NCBI GenBank assembly: GCA_020636315.1
Contig: JACJYA010000013.1
Location: forward strand, 203,826-267,825
Direction of reading: 5' to 3'
DNA length: 64,000 bases
From: Lewinellaceae bacterium
Lineage (GTDB): Bacteria > Bacteroidota > Bacteroidia > Chitinophagales > Saprospiraceae
Shown here: piece after piece, positions 36,384 through 44,249 of the stretch
How the letters are laid out: each line of letters starts with the position of its first letter
Numbering within the stretch: position 1 is the stretch's first letter
Notes under the pieces: generated by a model
What the model saw: the letters and a program-made list of their open reading frames with translations, nothing else
Told to the model about the DNA's origin: nothing
Databases searched by the model: none
Program-made: the position numbers and the translations under genes

Positions 36384-37130
36384 TCAGGCAAGGTTAGCCC
36401 TCATCTTCTTCTTCGTTTTTTTTTCCTTCTTTTTACTTTCCTTCAATTCGAAGCTGAAGCCTTCCGCGAGGAATTTCTCATATTTCTCCCGGTCGAACTT
36501 ATAGAGGCGGGCCGGGCGGTGGGCAACCCCTTCCTGGGTCTCATCGAGGTCGATCAAAAGGTTCATGGACAGGATCTTTTTGCGGAAGTTGCGCTTGTCG
36601 AGCTCTGTCTCAAGGATGGCTTCGTAAAGGTGCTGCAATTCCGTAAGGGTAAACTTGGGAGGAAGTAGTTCGAAGCCTACGGGCCGGGAGCGGACCAGCC
36701 ACTTCAGGCGGTTGAAGCATGCATCCAGGATCTCTTTGTGGTCAAAGGCCAGGTCATCGACCTTGGAAACCGAGTGCCATTTGGCTTTCTTCGCTATGGA
36801 TGAAGGTTGGATGTTGTAATGGCTGATCTTTATCAGAGAAAAGTAAGCAACCGTGATCACCCGTCCAATTGGGTGGCGGCCCACGGCGCCAAAGGTTTTC
36901 ACCTGTTCCAGATAGACATTGCGTAGCCCTGTAAGTTCGTCCAGAACGCGTTTGGCGGCGGTGTCCAGGTCTTCAGAAGGATAAACAAAATACCCTGGTA
37001 ATGCCCATTTCCCCTTGAATGGCTCTTCTCCTCTGTTGATGAGCAATACTTTCAGGTCTCCCTCGTCGAACCCGAAGATGACGTTGTCAACAGTGAAGGC
37101 AGACTTGAAATATTCATTGAATTCGTTCAT
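36384..37130 (-). CDS. NrtR-family Nudix-related transcriptional regulator
   Basis: 248 aa from the ATG at 37128-37130; a TTG four codons upstream is unlikely. The N-terminal Nudix fold (VDNVIFGFDEGDLKVLLINRGEEPFKGKWALPGYFV) is followed by a winged-helix part (FTLTELQHLYEAILETELDKRNFRKKILSM, AHRPARLYKFDREKYE), the NrtR/AraR arrangement, and a Lys-rich tail. The Nudix box reads GYFVYPSEDLDTAAKRVLDELTGL: the catalytic REUxEE has become RVLDEL, so hydrolysis is probably lost and the domain senses a ligand such as a sugar or ADP-ribose. A perfect palindrome lies 88 bases upstream of the start. Confidence 0.85.
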   Translation of the reverse strand: MNEFNEYFKSAFTVDNVIFGFDEGDLKVLLINRGEEPFKGKWALPGYFVYPSEDLDTAAKRVLDELTGLRNVYLEQVKTFGAVGRHPIGRVITVAYFSLIKISHYNIQPSSIAKKAKWHSVSKVDDLAFDHKEILDACFNRLKWLVRSRPVGFELLPPKFTLTELQHLYEAILETELDKRNFRKKILSMNLLIDLDETQEGVAHRPARLYKFDREKYEKFLAEGFSFELKESKKKEKKTKKKMRANLA

Positions 37131-37217
37131 TATCGATGTCAAATAGGTGTTCGCCTTTATTTTACAGCGCTGAAATTAGTTAAATATTCACGTAAATCCA
37201 ATGAAACAGAAGGGAAT

Positions 37218-37236
37218 TAGTGTAAAGTTTACACTA
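37218..37236. promoter_or_regulatory. Perfect palindrome, likely operator of the Nudix regulator
   Basis: TAGTGTAAA-G-TTTACACTA: 9-base arms around one central base, in the gap between the divergent Nudix-regulator and comEC genes. Symmetry, size and position suit autoregulation by a dimeric winged-helix protein and possibly control of the divergent genes. The assignment to this regulator is inference. Confidence 0.55.
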
Positions 37237-37452
37237 CCTGCTGCTATTGGTTAAGCTATTGTAAGTCAAAGGAAAACATAGTTGAACAAAACCGGTGTCG
37301 GCATCAGGAGCCGGCAAAGCAATTTGAAACGGATGCCGCCGGCAGGCCAGTGCTTTTTGCACTTCCCGGAAAAATGCGGTATTTTTACAAACAAGTGCGC
37401 ATAGAGAGGAACCACAGTCGAACCGATTGCCGGACCTTTTAAAACATGCGAC

Positions 37453-39534
37453 ATGAACTGGCGGGAATTTCCGTTGGCCCGCCTGTTGCTGCCGCTCCTG
37501 CTGGGAATAGGAACCGAGGGAGTCGTACCGGAGTGGCTGCAGTGGGGTGCACTTTCCATACTCATCTCTTTGCTGGCTCTTCTGGCCTTTTGGCAACGCC
37601 CCGGATGGCGTTTCTCCCGGCGTTGGTGGTTCGGGTTTGCCACTCATTTCTGGTTTTTCCTCCTGGGTTTTCTGCTGGTTCATTTTCACGATGAGCGCCG
37701 GCGCCCTTCTTATCCATTTCCTGCGCTGGCTGAAGAAGCCCTGTTCCTGGGCCGGGTCAATACTCTGGAGCCTACCGGCAGCAAGTTGAGGCTTTCCGTT
37801 GGCCTTCAGTCCGTGGCGGATACCTCCGGAGTATTGCGTAAGGTGGCGGGCAGGCTCCTCGTTTATCTGGATATCACCTCTCAGGCCCGCCAACTCCAGC
37901 CCGGTGATCTTATCCTTTTTGATGCTGTAGTGTTGCCGGTGCCGCCCCCTCTCAATCCGAGGGCTTTCGATTATCGCCGTTATCTCCATTATCAGAATAC
38001 CCATTATCAGGCCTTTGTCGATGAAGAGAACTGGAAGTTGCTGGAGCACCGCCCGAGCTTCGCTAACCGGGCGCAGCAACTGCGCCATGCCTGCCTTCGG
38101 GTGCTGCAGCGGCATCTTCCTACGAAGAATGAGTATGCGGTGGCGGCTGCCCTCATCCTGGGCTACAAGGCGGAGTTGTCCGATGAAACCCGAAATGCCT
38201 ACGCCCACACCGGCGCCATGCATGTCCTGGCGGTGTCGGGGCTGCACGTCGGCATCATACAGCTGCTGCTCTCCTTCCTGCTGGGGCGGCTGCGCCTGTC
38301 CGGCCCCTACTGGCCGGTGGTGCGCACCGTGCTGCTGCTGGCCAGTATCTGGGCCTTCGCTATGATCACCGGCGCCTCTCCCTCGGTGCTTCGGGCAGCC
38401 ACCCTGTTCTCTTTTCTTTCTGTGGGGCAGGCCCTGCAGCGATACACCAATATTTACAATACCCTGGCGGCTTCGGCATTTTTACTCCTGTGTATCGACC
38501 CCTATCTTTTATATAACATTGGTTTTCAATTGTCTTACCTGGCGGTATTGGGTATCGTCTATTTTCAGCCGATCCTCTACCGGCAGTGGTACATCGAAAA
38601 CCGGGTTGGCGATTACCTGTGGAAACTACTGGCGGTTTCCCTGGCGGCCCAGTTGACGACCCTGCCGTTGAGCCTCTTCTATTTCCACCAGTTTCCTTTG
38701 TATTTCTGGCTTTCAGGCCTTGTCGTGGTACCGGCGGCAGCCCTCATCCTCTCCTCAGGGCTGGCGCTTTTTGTGCTGCACCTGATGCCGTTCGCAGGAA
38801 TGGCCATTGGCAAGCTCCTTTACGGCATCACCTGGATGGTGAACGCCCTGATCTTTCTGATACAACAGATTCCGGGGAGTCTGCTCGAAGGGTTCTGGAT
38901 CGGCCCGTGGCTTGTGGGGCTGATGTATCTGTCCCTGCTGGGTATCGTGGCCGGGAGGGAAACCCGGAAGTTCAAATGGGTGCTGGGGGCGTTGGCGTGC
39001 CTGCAGGGCATCGCTGCCCTTAATGCAGTCAGGTCCGTTCAGGTTGAAAAGCAGCGGGTGCTGACGGTATATCACATCCCTCGCGCTACGGCTCTGGGCG
39101 TTTATGAGGGCAGAGATGCGGCCCTGTTCTGTAATGAGAAGCTTGCCAGACAACAGCTGGAATATGCCTGCCGGAACCATCAGTGGTATCTGAGGGCCCG
39201 CCCTCCCGCCCGGTTGGCCCTGACAGGAAATGGGGACGGAAGAAGTTGGTGGTTCCGGGATGGGGCCCTCCAATACGGCCCTCACCGCCTGCTGGCTGTT
39301 GAGGACAGGAGGCTCCTTTCCGCTATGAGTGTTCCCGATGTCGATATCCTCCTCCTCTGCAATGGGGTGGACGCCGGCCTGGAGGAGCTTCGTCAAAAGG
39401 TGAACTTCCGCCTCCTCCTCATCGACGGCTCCAGCCCGCCCTGGAAGGCGCATCGGTGGATGGAAGAGGCCCGGGAACTGGGCATCGATTGCCACTATAC
39501 GGGAGAGGATGGGGCCTGGGTGGGGGAGTGGTGA
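37453..39534 (+). CDS. comEC: ComEC/Rec2-family DNA-uptake channel protein
   Basis: 693 aa. N-terminal hydrophobic segments and a DUF4131-like OB domain (about 90-200, with GRLLVYLDITSQARQLQPGD), then the Competence domain with NEYAVAAALILGYKAELSDETRNAYAHTGAMHVLAVSGLHVGII and about eight helices (MITGASPSVLRAATLFSFLSVG). The C-terminal part (about 540-693) is a short soluble domain without the metallo-beta-lactamase motif, as usual in Bacteroidota. ComEC carries single-stranded DNA across the inner membrane in natural transformation. The HhH protein downstream, separated by 130 bases, may serve as ComEA-like DNA binder. Confidence 0.93.
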   Translation: MNWREFPLARLLLPLLLGIGTEGVVPEWLQWGALSILISLLALLAFWQRPGWRFSRRWWFGFATHFWFFLLGFLLVHFHDERRRPSYPFPALAEEALFLGRVNTLEPTGSKLRLSVGLQSVADTSGVLRKVAGRLLVYLDITSQARQLQPGDLILFDAVVLPVPPPLNPRAFDYRRYLHYQNTHYQAFVDEENWKLLEHRPSFANRAQQLRHACLRVLQRHLPTKNEYAVAAALILGYKAELSDETRNAYAHTGAMHVLAVSGLHVGIIQLLLSFLLGRLRLSGPYWPVVRTVLLLASIWAFAMITGASPSVLRAATLFSFLSVGQALQRYTNIYNTLAASAFLLLCIDPYLLYNIGFQLSYLAVLGIVYFQPILYRQWYIENRVGDYLWKLLAVSLAAQLTTLPLSLFYFHQFPLYFWLSGLVVVPAAALILSSGLALFVLHLMPFAGMAIGKLLYGITWMVNALIFLIQQIPGSLLEGFWIGPWLVGLMYLSLLGIVAGRETRKFKWVLGALACLQGIAALNAVRSVQVEKQRVLTVYHIPRATALGVYEGRDAALFCNEKLARQQLEYACRNHQWYLRARPPARLALTGNGDGRSWWFRDGALQYGPHRLLAVEDRRLLSAMSVPDVDILLLCNGVDAGLEELRQKVNFRLLLIDGSSPPWKAHRWMEEARELGIDCHYTGEDGAWVGEW

Positions 39535-39664
39535 GGGTGTAAAAGTGCTTAAGTGTAAAGGTGTAAAAGATGGTCTTCAAGCGCTAATTTATTCCATTTC
39601 ATTCCATCAGTCGCTTCGCTCGTGTCCCATTAGCGCTTGAATTATCCTAAAAAAATTAAATGCT

Positions 39665-40822
39665 ATGAAGTCATTTCTACAAGACTATTTCTACTACAGC
39701 CGGGCGGAGCGCAACGGCGCCTTTGTCCTCGCTTTGATCTGTACGGGGCTGTTCCTCTTTCCCCGGGTTTATCCCCATTTCATTAAAGAGTGGCCGGAGG
39801 CCAGTGAGCAGTACCGGGAAGAGGCGCTGGCCTTTTTTGAAACGCTTCGGGCTGCTGAAGATCCGGTGGCAAGGGAGGAAGGGGAGCTTTTCTACTTCGA
39901 CCCCAATACCATTTCCGAGGACAGCCTGCGGCTGCTGGGGCTTTCCCCAAAAACGGCGGCCACCATCATCAAGTACCGGGAGAAGGTGCGCCAGTTTTAC
40001 CGGGCCGAAGACCTGCAAAAGATCTATACCCTGAAGGAGGAGGACTACCGGCGGCTGGCGCCCTACATCCGGCTGGCTCCTCCTCCCCCTGCCGCCCGGC
40101 AGGTGAAGATGGAGCGGGAAAAGCCTCCGGCAGCGGAGCTGCAACCCTTCCCCTTCGACCCCAATACGGCCGGCGAGGAAGAACTCAAGCGCCTGGGGTT
40201 GCCGCCCCGGGTGGTTCGAAATATGCTCAAATACCGGGAGAAGGGCGGCCGCTTCCGGGAACCGGAGGCGCTGCAAAAGGTCTATGGAATGGAAGAGGAG
40301 ACATTCCTGGCTCTGGCGCCCTTTGTGGAGATCGGTGAGGAGGAAAACCCGGAGGATCCGGAGAAACAGCCTGAGAAGGCACCCTCCGGGGAGGAACTGG
40401 CCCCGGCATCCAATCCCGTGCCGGCGCCCGTAACCATTGACATCAACCAGGCTACCGCCGAAGAGTGGCGGCAGCTGAAAGGCATCGGCCCGGGTTACGC
40501 CGGGCGCATTGTGAGGTTCCGGGATAAGCTGGGGGGCTTCGCCGGCATCGATCAGGTAGCGGAGACTTACGGGCTGCCCGACAGCACCTTTCAGCATATC
40601 CGCCCTTACCTGAAGCTTTCTCCGGTATTCCGCAGGATCAACATCAATACGGCGGGTGCCGAAACGCTGAAAGCCCATCCTTATCTGGGCTGGCGGCAGG
40701 CCAATGCCATCGTCAATTACCGGGCGCAGCACGGGCCGTTCAAAGGGATAGAAGATATGCGGAAGCTCCGGGCGCTGCCGGCGGAGGTGGTGGAGCGGAT
40801 AGGGCCGTATTTGGAGTTTTGA
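39665..40822 (+). CDS. ComEA-like protein with four helix-hairpin-helix repeats
   Basis: 385 aa. One N-terminal membrane segment (about 18-38) anchors the protein; four HhH units follow: FDPNTISEDSLRLLGLSPKT, FDPNTAGEEELKRLGLPPRV, INQATAEEWRQLKGIGPGYA and INTAGAETLKAHPYLGWRQA, each ending in KYRE/RFRD/NYRA-type motifs and a Y(I/L)RL/Y-L-F strand. The third has the classic GIGPGYAGRIV hairpin. HhH units bind DNA backbone without sequence preference; ComEA receives incoming DNA during transformation, usually with one or two units. Its place after comEC fits. A Pro/Glu-rich linker (about 220-255) splits the repeats two and two. Confidence 0.88.
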   Translation: MKSFLQDYFYYSRAERNGAFVLALICTGLFLFPRVYPHFIKEWPEASEQYREEALAFFETLRAAEDPVAREEGELFYFDPNTISEDSLRLLGLSPKTAATIIKYREKVRQFYRAEDLQKIYTLKEEDYRRLAPYIRLAPPPPAARQVKMEREKPPAAELQPFPFDPNTAGEEELKRLGLPPRVVRNMLKYREKGGRFREPEALQKVYGMEEETFLALAPFVEIGEEENPEDPEKQPEKAPSGEELAPASNPVPAPVTIDINQATAEEWRQLKGIGPGYAGRIVRFRDKLGGFAGIDQVAETYGLPDSTFQHIRPYLKLSPVFRRININTAGAETLKAHPYLGWRQANAIVNYRAQHGPFKGIEDMRKLRALPAEVVERIGPYLEF

Positions 40823-40909
40823 GGGAGTGGGAACACAACATTGTAAGTATGTTAAACCATTTGCCCGGCTGAAAAATAATCCCTAACTTACCATCACTAC
40901 ACGTTCTAA

Positions 40910-41311
40910 CCTGCCGCTGCCCGGCAACCGGGCCTGGCGGGACTGCAAGCAAAAAGCCTGCTGGATTATGCCTACGGCATTGAAATGGAGCCCAACCACG
41001 GCTTGCCGGCTACTGGCCAGGCCCGGGGGGCGGTGAATTCCTATACGCACCACATGGCTCCGGCCAACATTCGAGTATATCCGAACCCCGCCAAAGCAAG
41101 CGTCACGTTTGAATATACGCTACTGAGCAGGGAAGAAGCGTCGCTGCACCTGTTCAATACCATGGGGCAGTTGGTAACGGAGATCCCCCTTTCTTCCCAT
41201 GCCGGGCATACGGAGTGGGATGTTTCCGGCCTGGCGGAAGGCATCTATTGGTATCAGCTGTGGATAGGCGGAAAAAGCGGGCCGGCCGGGAAATTGGCCA
41301 TTCAACATTAA
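40910..41311 (+). pseudogene. C-terminal remnant of a T9SS cargo gene
   Basis: An open frame begins after TAA 40907-40909 without a plausible start and reads through AGLQAKSLLDYAYGIEMEPN into a complete T9SS type A sorting domain (IRVYPNPAKASVTFEYTLLS, LAEGIYWYQLWI). The catalytic or binding part that should precede it is missing. A start at 40985 would give a 108-aa protein without signal peptide, so a truncated relic is more likely. It ends at a strong terminator. Confidence 0.65.
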
Positions 41312-41324
41312 TAAAATACAACTG

Positions 41325-41354
41325 AAGGGAAGTGGAAATGTTTCCACTTCCCTT
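41325..41354 (+). terminator. Intrinsic terminator, 14-bp perfect stem
   Basis: AAGGGAAGTGGAAA, loop TG, TTTCCACTTCCCTT, then TGTTTTTGC. A textbook hairpin plus T-run 13 bases after the remnant's stop codon, suggesting the lost gene was once fully expressed. Confidence 0.85.
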
Positions 41355-41383
41355 TGTTTTTGCAAGAATTCAACGATTAAGGA

Positions 41384-42978
41384 ATGCGATCTACTATATT
41401 ATTCTTCCTGGTGCTAAACGCTTCTGTATTATGGGCCCAAAATTCTTTCAGTTACAGGTTTCATTTTGGCTTTCCGGCGGCAGAGTTGACCAGCATAGTA
41501 GCCACGGATAGTTGTTATTATGTTACTGGCATCATCGCTGATTCTATCCCTCCATTCAATACCGGCAACATCTTTGTCAAATTTTCATTGGATGGGCAGG
41601 TGAAGTTAGCAAAAACTCTAAAAGATACCTTAAAAACTTATGAAACCTGGAGGAAATTTAGCTATTATAGGAGTAAATAGGTTAGCTGTTTCTGGAAATA
41701 CAAAGAGATAGCACCAGAAAATCTTTGCTCCTTATTTTTGATTTGGAAGGAGATACTTTAATTTCTGCAGAGAACTTTCCCCACCTCCTATCCGGAAGTA
41801 ACCGGGCCATTTAACCACGATTTTAAAAAAACAGTTGACGGGTATGTACTATTGAACTGGATAAAGAACCCGGACGGCACCGGCGATACCGACATGGAGC
41901 TGTTAAAACTGGATACAGCCGGGCAGAAGTTATGGAGCCGTACCTTTGGCATCACCTCCCGGAATGATGCTCCTCATAATGTTATAGCCACTACCGGCGG
42001 CTATATCATCGCTTCCATTCGGGACAACACCAATGTGGCTCATCAGAATATTGAAGCGCACAACCACATTTTCAAGATCAATGAAGCGGGGGAGGTGCTT
42101 TGGGAGTATTTCTCTCCCTCCGGCGAACTCCGGGGCAAGGAAGGGCGGGCCATCGCCACCAGTGACGGCGGGCTATTGGTTTTGACCGGGCAGGGCATTG
42201 AAGCTCCTGCAGGTAGGGATTCAGCCAACTACGCTGGCACAACTACGCCTTCAAGCTGGACTCCAGCCGGCACGAAGAATGGGGCGTATTAGTACGAGAT
42301 TCTTTCCAGGCCATATCCTATAACAACCAACTTACCTCAGGTATAGAAGTTCAGGATGGCAGTGGCTATGCTGTGGCGGGCAATTTAATTGAAGGCACTC
42401 CTGAAGATGGTCTGTATTTCGATGGGGTATTGGCAAAAATATCTTCTGATGGGGTTTTACTTTGGAAAAGATATTACCAACATATTCCAAGCCAAAATAC
42501 CCGCCACTACATCAACGACTTAGCCCAGGCGCCCGACGGCGGCTTCATCATGGTTGGCGAAGTACGCGATACCATCAATGCCCCCCGGCAGCAGGGCTGG
42601 CTGCTCAAGGTGGATGAATATGGCTGCCTGGTGCCTGGCTGCGAGCTGGTGAGCGGGGTAAAGTCATCAGACGACTCCAAGTCGTCCGATGACTTTACTC
42701 TACTGCTCTACCCCAACCCGGTGGGCGAAGAACTGCAGGTGTATTTCTCCGGCCCGGCAGGCGGGGAGCATCACTTCCGCATCCTGGATGCGCAGGGGCG
42801 GGAGTGGCGGCGTTTTTCCACCCGCCTTCCAGCTTCGCCGGACGTAGCCGGCCATGCCGGGCGAAGTTCGGAAGTGACGTTGCTGGTGGAAGTGGAGGAG
42901 TTGCCGGCCGGGGTGTATTATTTGCAGTGTTTGAGGCAGGGGACGGTAGTGGCGGTGGAGGGGTTTGTGAAGCGGTGA
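41384..42978 (+). pseudogene. T9SS cargo gene (repeat-rich secreted protein), multiply frameshifted
   Basis: Starts with an intact signal peptide (MRSTILFFLVLNASVLWA), then SYRFHFGFPAAELTSIVATD and FVKFSLDGQVKLAKTL up to a TAG at 41678. Coherent protein continues in other frames: GNLAIIGVNRLAVSGNT, DSTRKSLLLIFDLEGDTLIS, then VDGYVLLNWIKNPDGTGDTD in the first frame again, HNYAFKLDSSRHEEWGVLVR after another shift near 42235, and a final frame to 42978 ending in a T9SS domain (LLYPNPVGEELQVYFS, LPAGVYYLQCL). At least five frameshifts are needed. The IIASIRDNTN and FIMVGEVRDT strands suggest a beta-propeller-type secreted protein. A palindromic insert lies just before the sorting domain. Confidence 0.8.
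42658..42698. repeat. Palindromic insert before a T9SS domain
   Basis: GTAAAGTCATC-A-GACGACT, loop CCA, AGTCGTC-C-GATGACTTTAC: arms of 11 and 7 bases with one mismatch. In frame it encodes VKSSDDSKSSDDFT, itself a repeat, between the cargo part and the sorting domain. It looks like an inserted dispersed palindrome. Confidence 0.7.
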
Positions 42979-43006
42979 GGGCCTATTCCAATTTGCCACC
43001 CGGCCG

Positions 43007-43085
43007 GTTCTCCCCCTTTTATCAGCCGTAGCCGTTCACTGAAACATTAGGCGTAGGAGGGTGAGGAGTTAGAGGGGCCGGGGAA
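43007..43085. repeat. CTCCCC...AGAGGGGCCGGGG dispersed repeat, expanded-loop copy
   Basis: CGGTTCTCCCC is followed, after about 40 unrelated bases, by GAGGAGTTAGAGGGGCCGGGG. The flanks match the compact element at 25021-25053 (GGTTCTCCCC ... GGAGTTAGAGGGGCTGGG), so the loop seems to have been enlarged here. It occupies part of the 276-base gap before the glycosylase gene. Confidence 0.55.
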
Positions 43086-43254
43086 GCACGCCCGTTGCCT
43101 GCTCATTGGGATGGTTCAATTAAGTGTGTCCCGCGTTACGCTAACCCGCTGGTTTCCAGGGCAACGAGGACCTCAGGAACCAGGAACCATGAACAGTCCC
43201 GGTAGGCATGCCCGTTGCCTGCTCACTTTGTAGCCCATTCATTCCCTCGTTCCC

Positions 43255-44049
43255 TCATTCTTTCAACTCCTGGCACTGCGGGCAATAATACGTCGATCTC
43301 CCCGCCACCTTATCCTTTTCCAGCTCTTGGCCGTCGCGGGGGCAGGTGCCGCCCTTTTCGCGGTGGTTCCAGAGCCATTCGTCGGGGTAGTTGGCGTAGT
43401 CGGCGCGGCGATTGACGGCGGTTTGCAGGATGGCCTGCATGCGGTGGTGCAGCAGCCGGCGGGTTTTGTCGTCGAGGGCGGGGATGAGAGAGGCCGGGTG
43501 GATGCCCACCTGCCAGCACACTTCGTCTGCGTAGAGGTTTCCCATGCCGGCCAGGTTGGACTGGTTGAGGAAGAAGCCCTTGATGGTGCCGGTTTTGCCG
43601 TTCAGTTTTTCCAGAAAAGCCTCCTCGCTGATCACCAGGGCGTCTTCTCCCAGTTTTTTCTCTTTGATGAACGCATCTTTATCCTCCAGGTAGTAAATAT
43701 GGGCCAGTTTGCGGGGGCAGTCGAATCCCAGCCGTTCCCCGTCGGGGAAGAGGAAGGCGAAGCGCTCGTGTCTGGGGCGTTGTTCCGGCTCGTCGTAGGC
43801 GTAAAACTCTCCGGTCATGCCGAAGTGGAAAAGCACGTCGTGGCCGTTGTCCAGATGGGCGAAGAGGTATTTCCCCCGCCGGTAGGAGCCGGTGAATTGC
43901 CTGCCCTTCATCTTTTGGGCGAAGGCCTCGCCGCTGATGTTCTTAAAAATGTGGTTCGTTTCGCGCAGCTCCACCTTTTCGATCTTCCGGTTGAGAGCTA
44001 CGCGGTCGAAGTTGAGCTTTTTGGTATTGACTTCGGGTAGTTCGGGCAT
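43255..44049 (-). CDS. Fpg/Nei-family DNA glycosylase (formamidopyrimidine-DNA glycosylase-like)
   Basis: 264 aa. Starts MPELPEV with the catalytic Pro (after Met removal) and Glu. RRGKYLFAHLDNG holds the beta-elimination Lys, and NLAGMGNLYADEVCWQVGIHP is the H2TH region. Such enzymes excise oxidised purines or pyrimidines and nick the strand. The C-terminal zinc finger is degenerate: the first pair reads CPRDG instead of CxxC, while the second pair CPQC is intact, so zinc binding may be altered or replaced. Single gene, divergent from the TonB-dependent receptor. Confidence 0.88.
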   Translation of the reverse strand: MPELPEVNTKKLNFDRVALNRKIEKVELRETNHIFKNISGEAFAQKMKGRQFTGSYRRGKYLFAHLDNGHDVLFHFGMTGEFYAYDEPEQRPRHERFAFLFPDGERLGFDCPRKLAHIYYLEDKDAFIKEKKLGEDALVISEEAFLEKLNGKTGTIKGFFLNQSNLAGMGNLYADEVCWQVGIHPASLIPALDDKTRRLLHHRMQAILQTAVNRRADYANYPDEWLWNHREKGGTCPRDGQELEKDKVAGRSTYYCPQCQELKE

Positions 44050-44249
44050 GGGTGGCCTGTAAATGGTTCTCAGTCGTAACCGCCAAAAGCGGATAATTGT
44101 TTCCAGTGGGGCTACCCGTTAAACATAGGACACTGTTAGAAGCTCTTAGCCTCCCCATCCCTGTGTCTCCATCCTGCCAAAAAAAACCTTTCTAATTCCC
44201 TCGGAAAAATTAATAACCCTAACTTGCGTTTCCTTTCACAAGCAAAGAC

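Noticed and set aside
37234..38247. 337-codon minus-strand frame opposite comEC
   Set aside because: Lies over the start of comEC, whose motifs are clear; the predicted protein is Gln/Arg/Pro-rich without any domain, typical of an antisense shadow.
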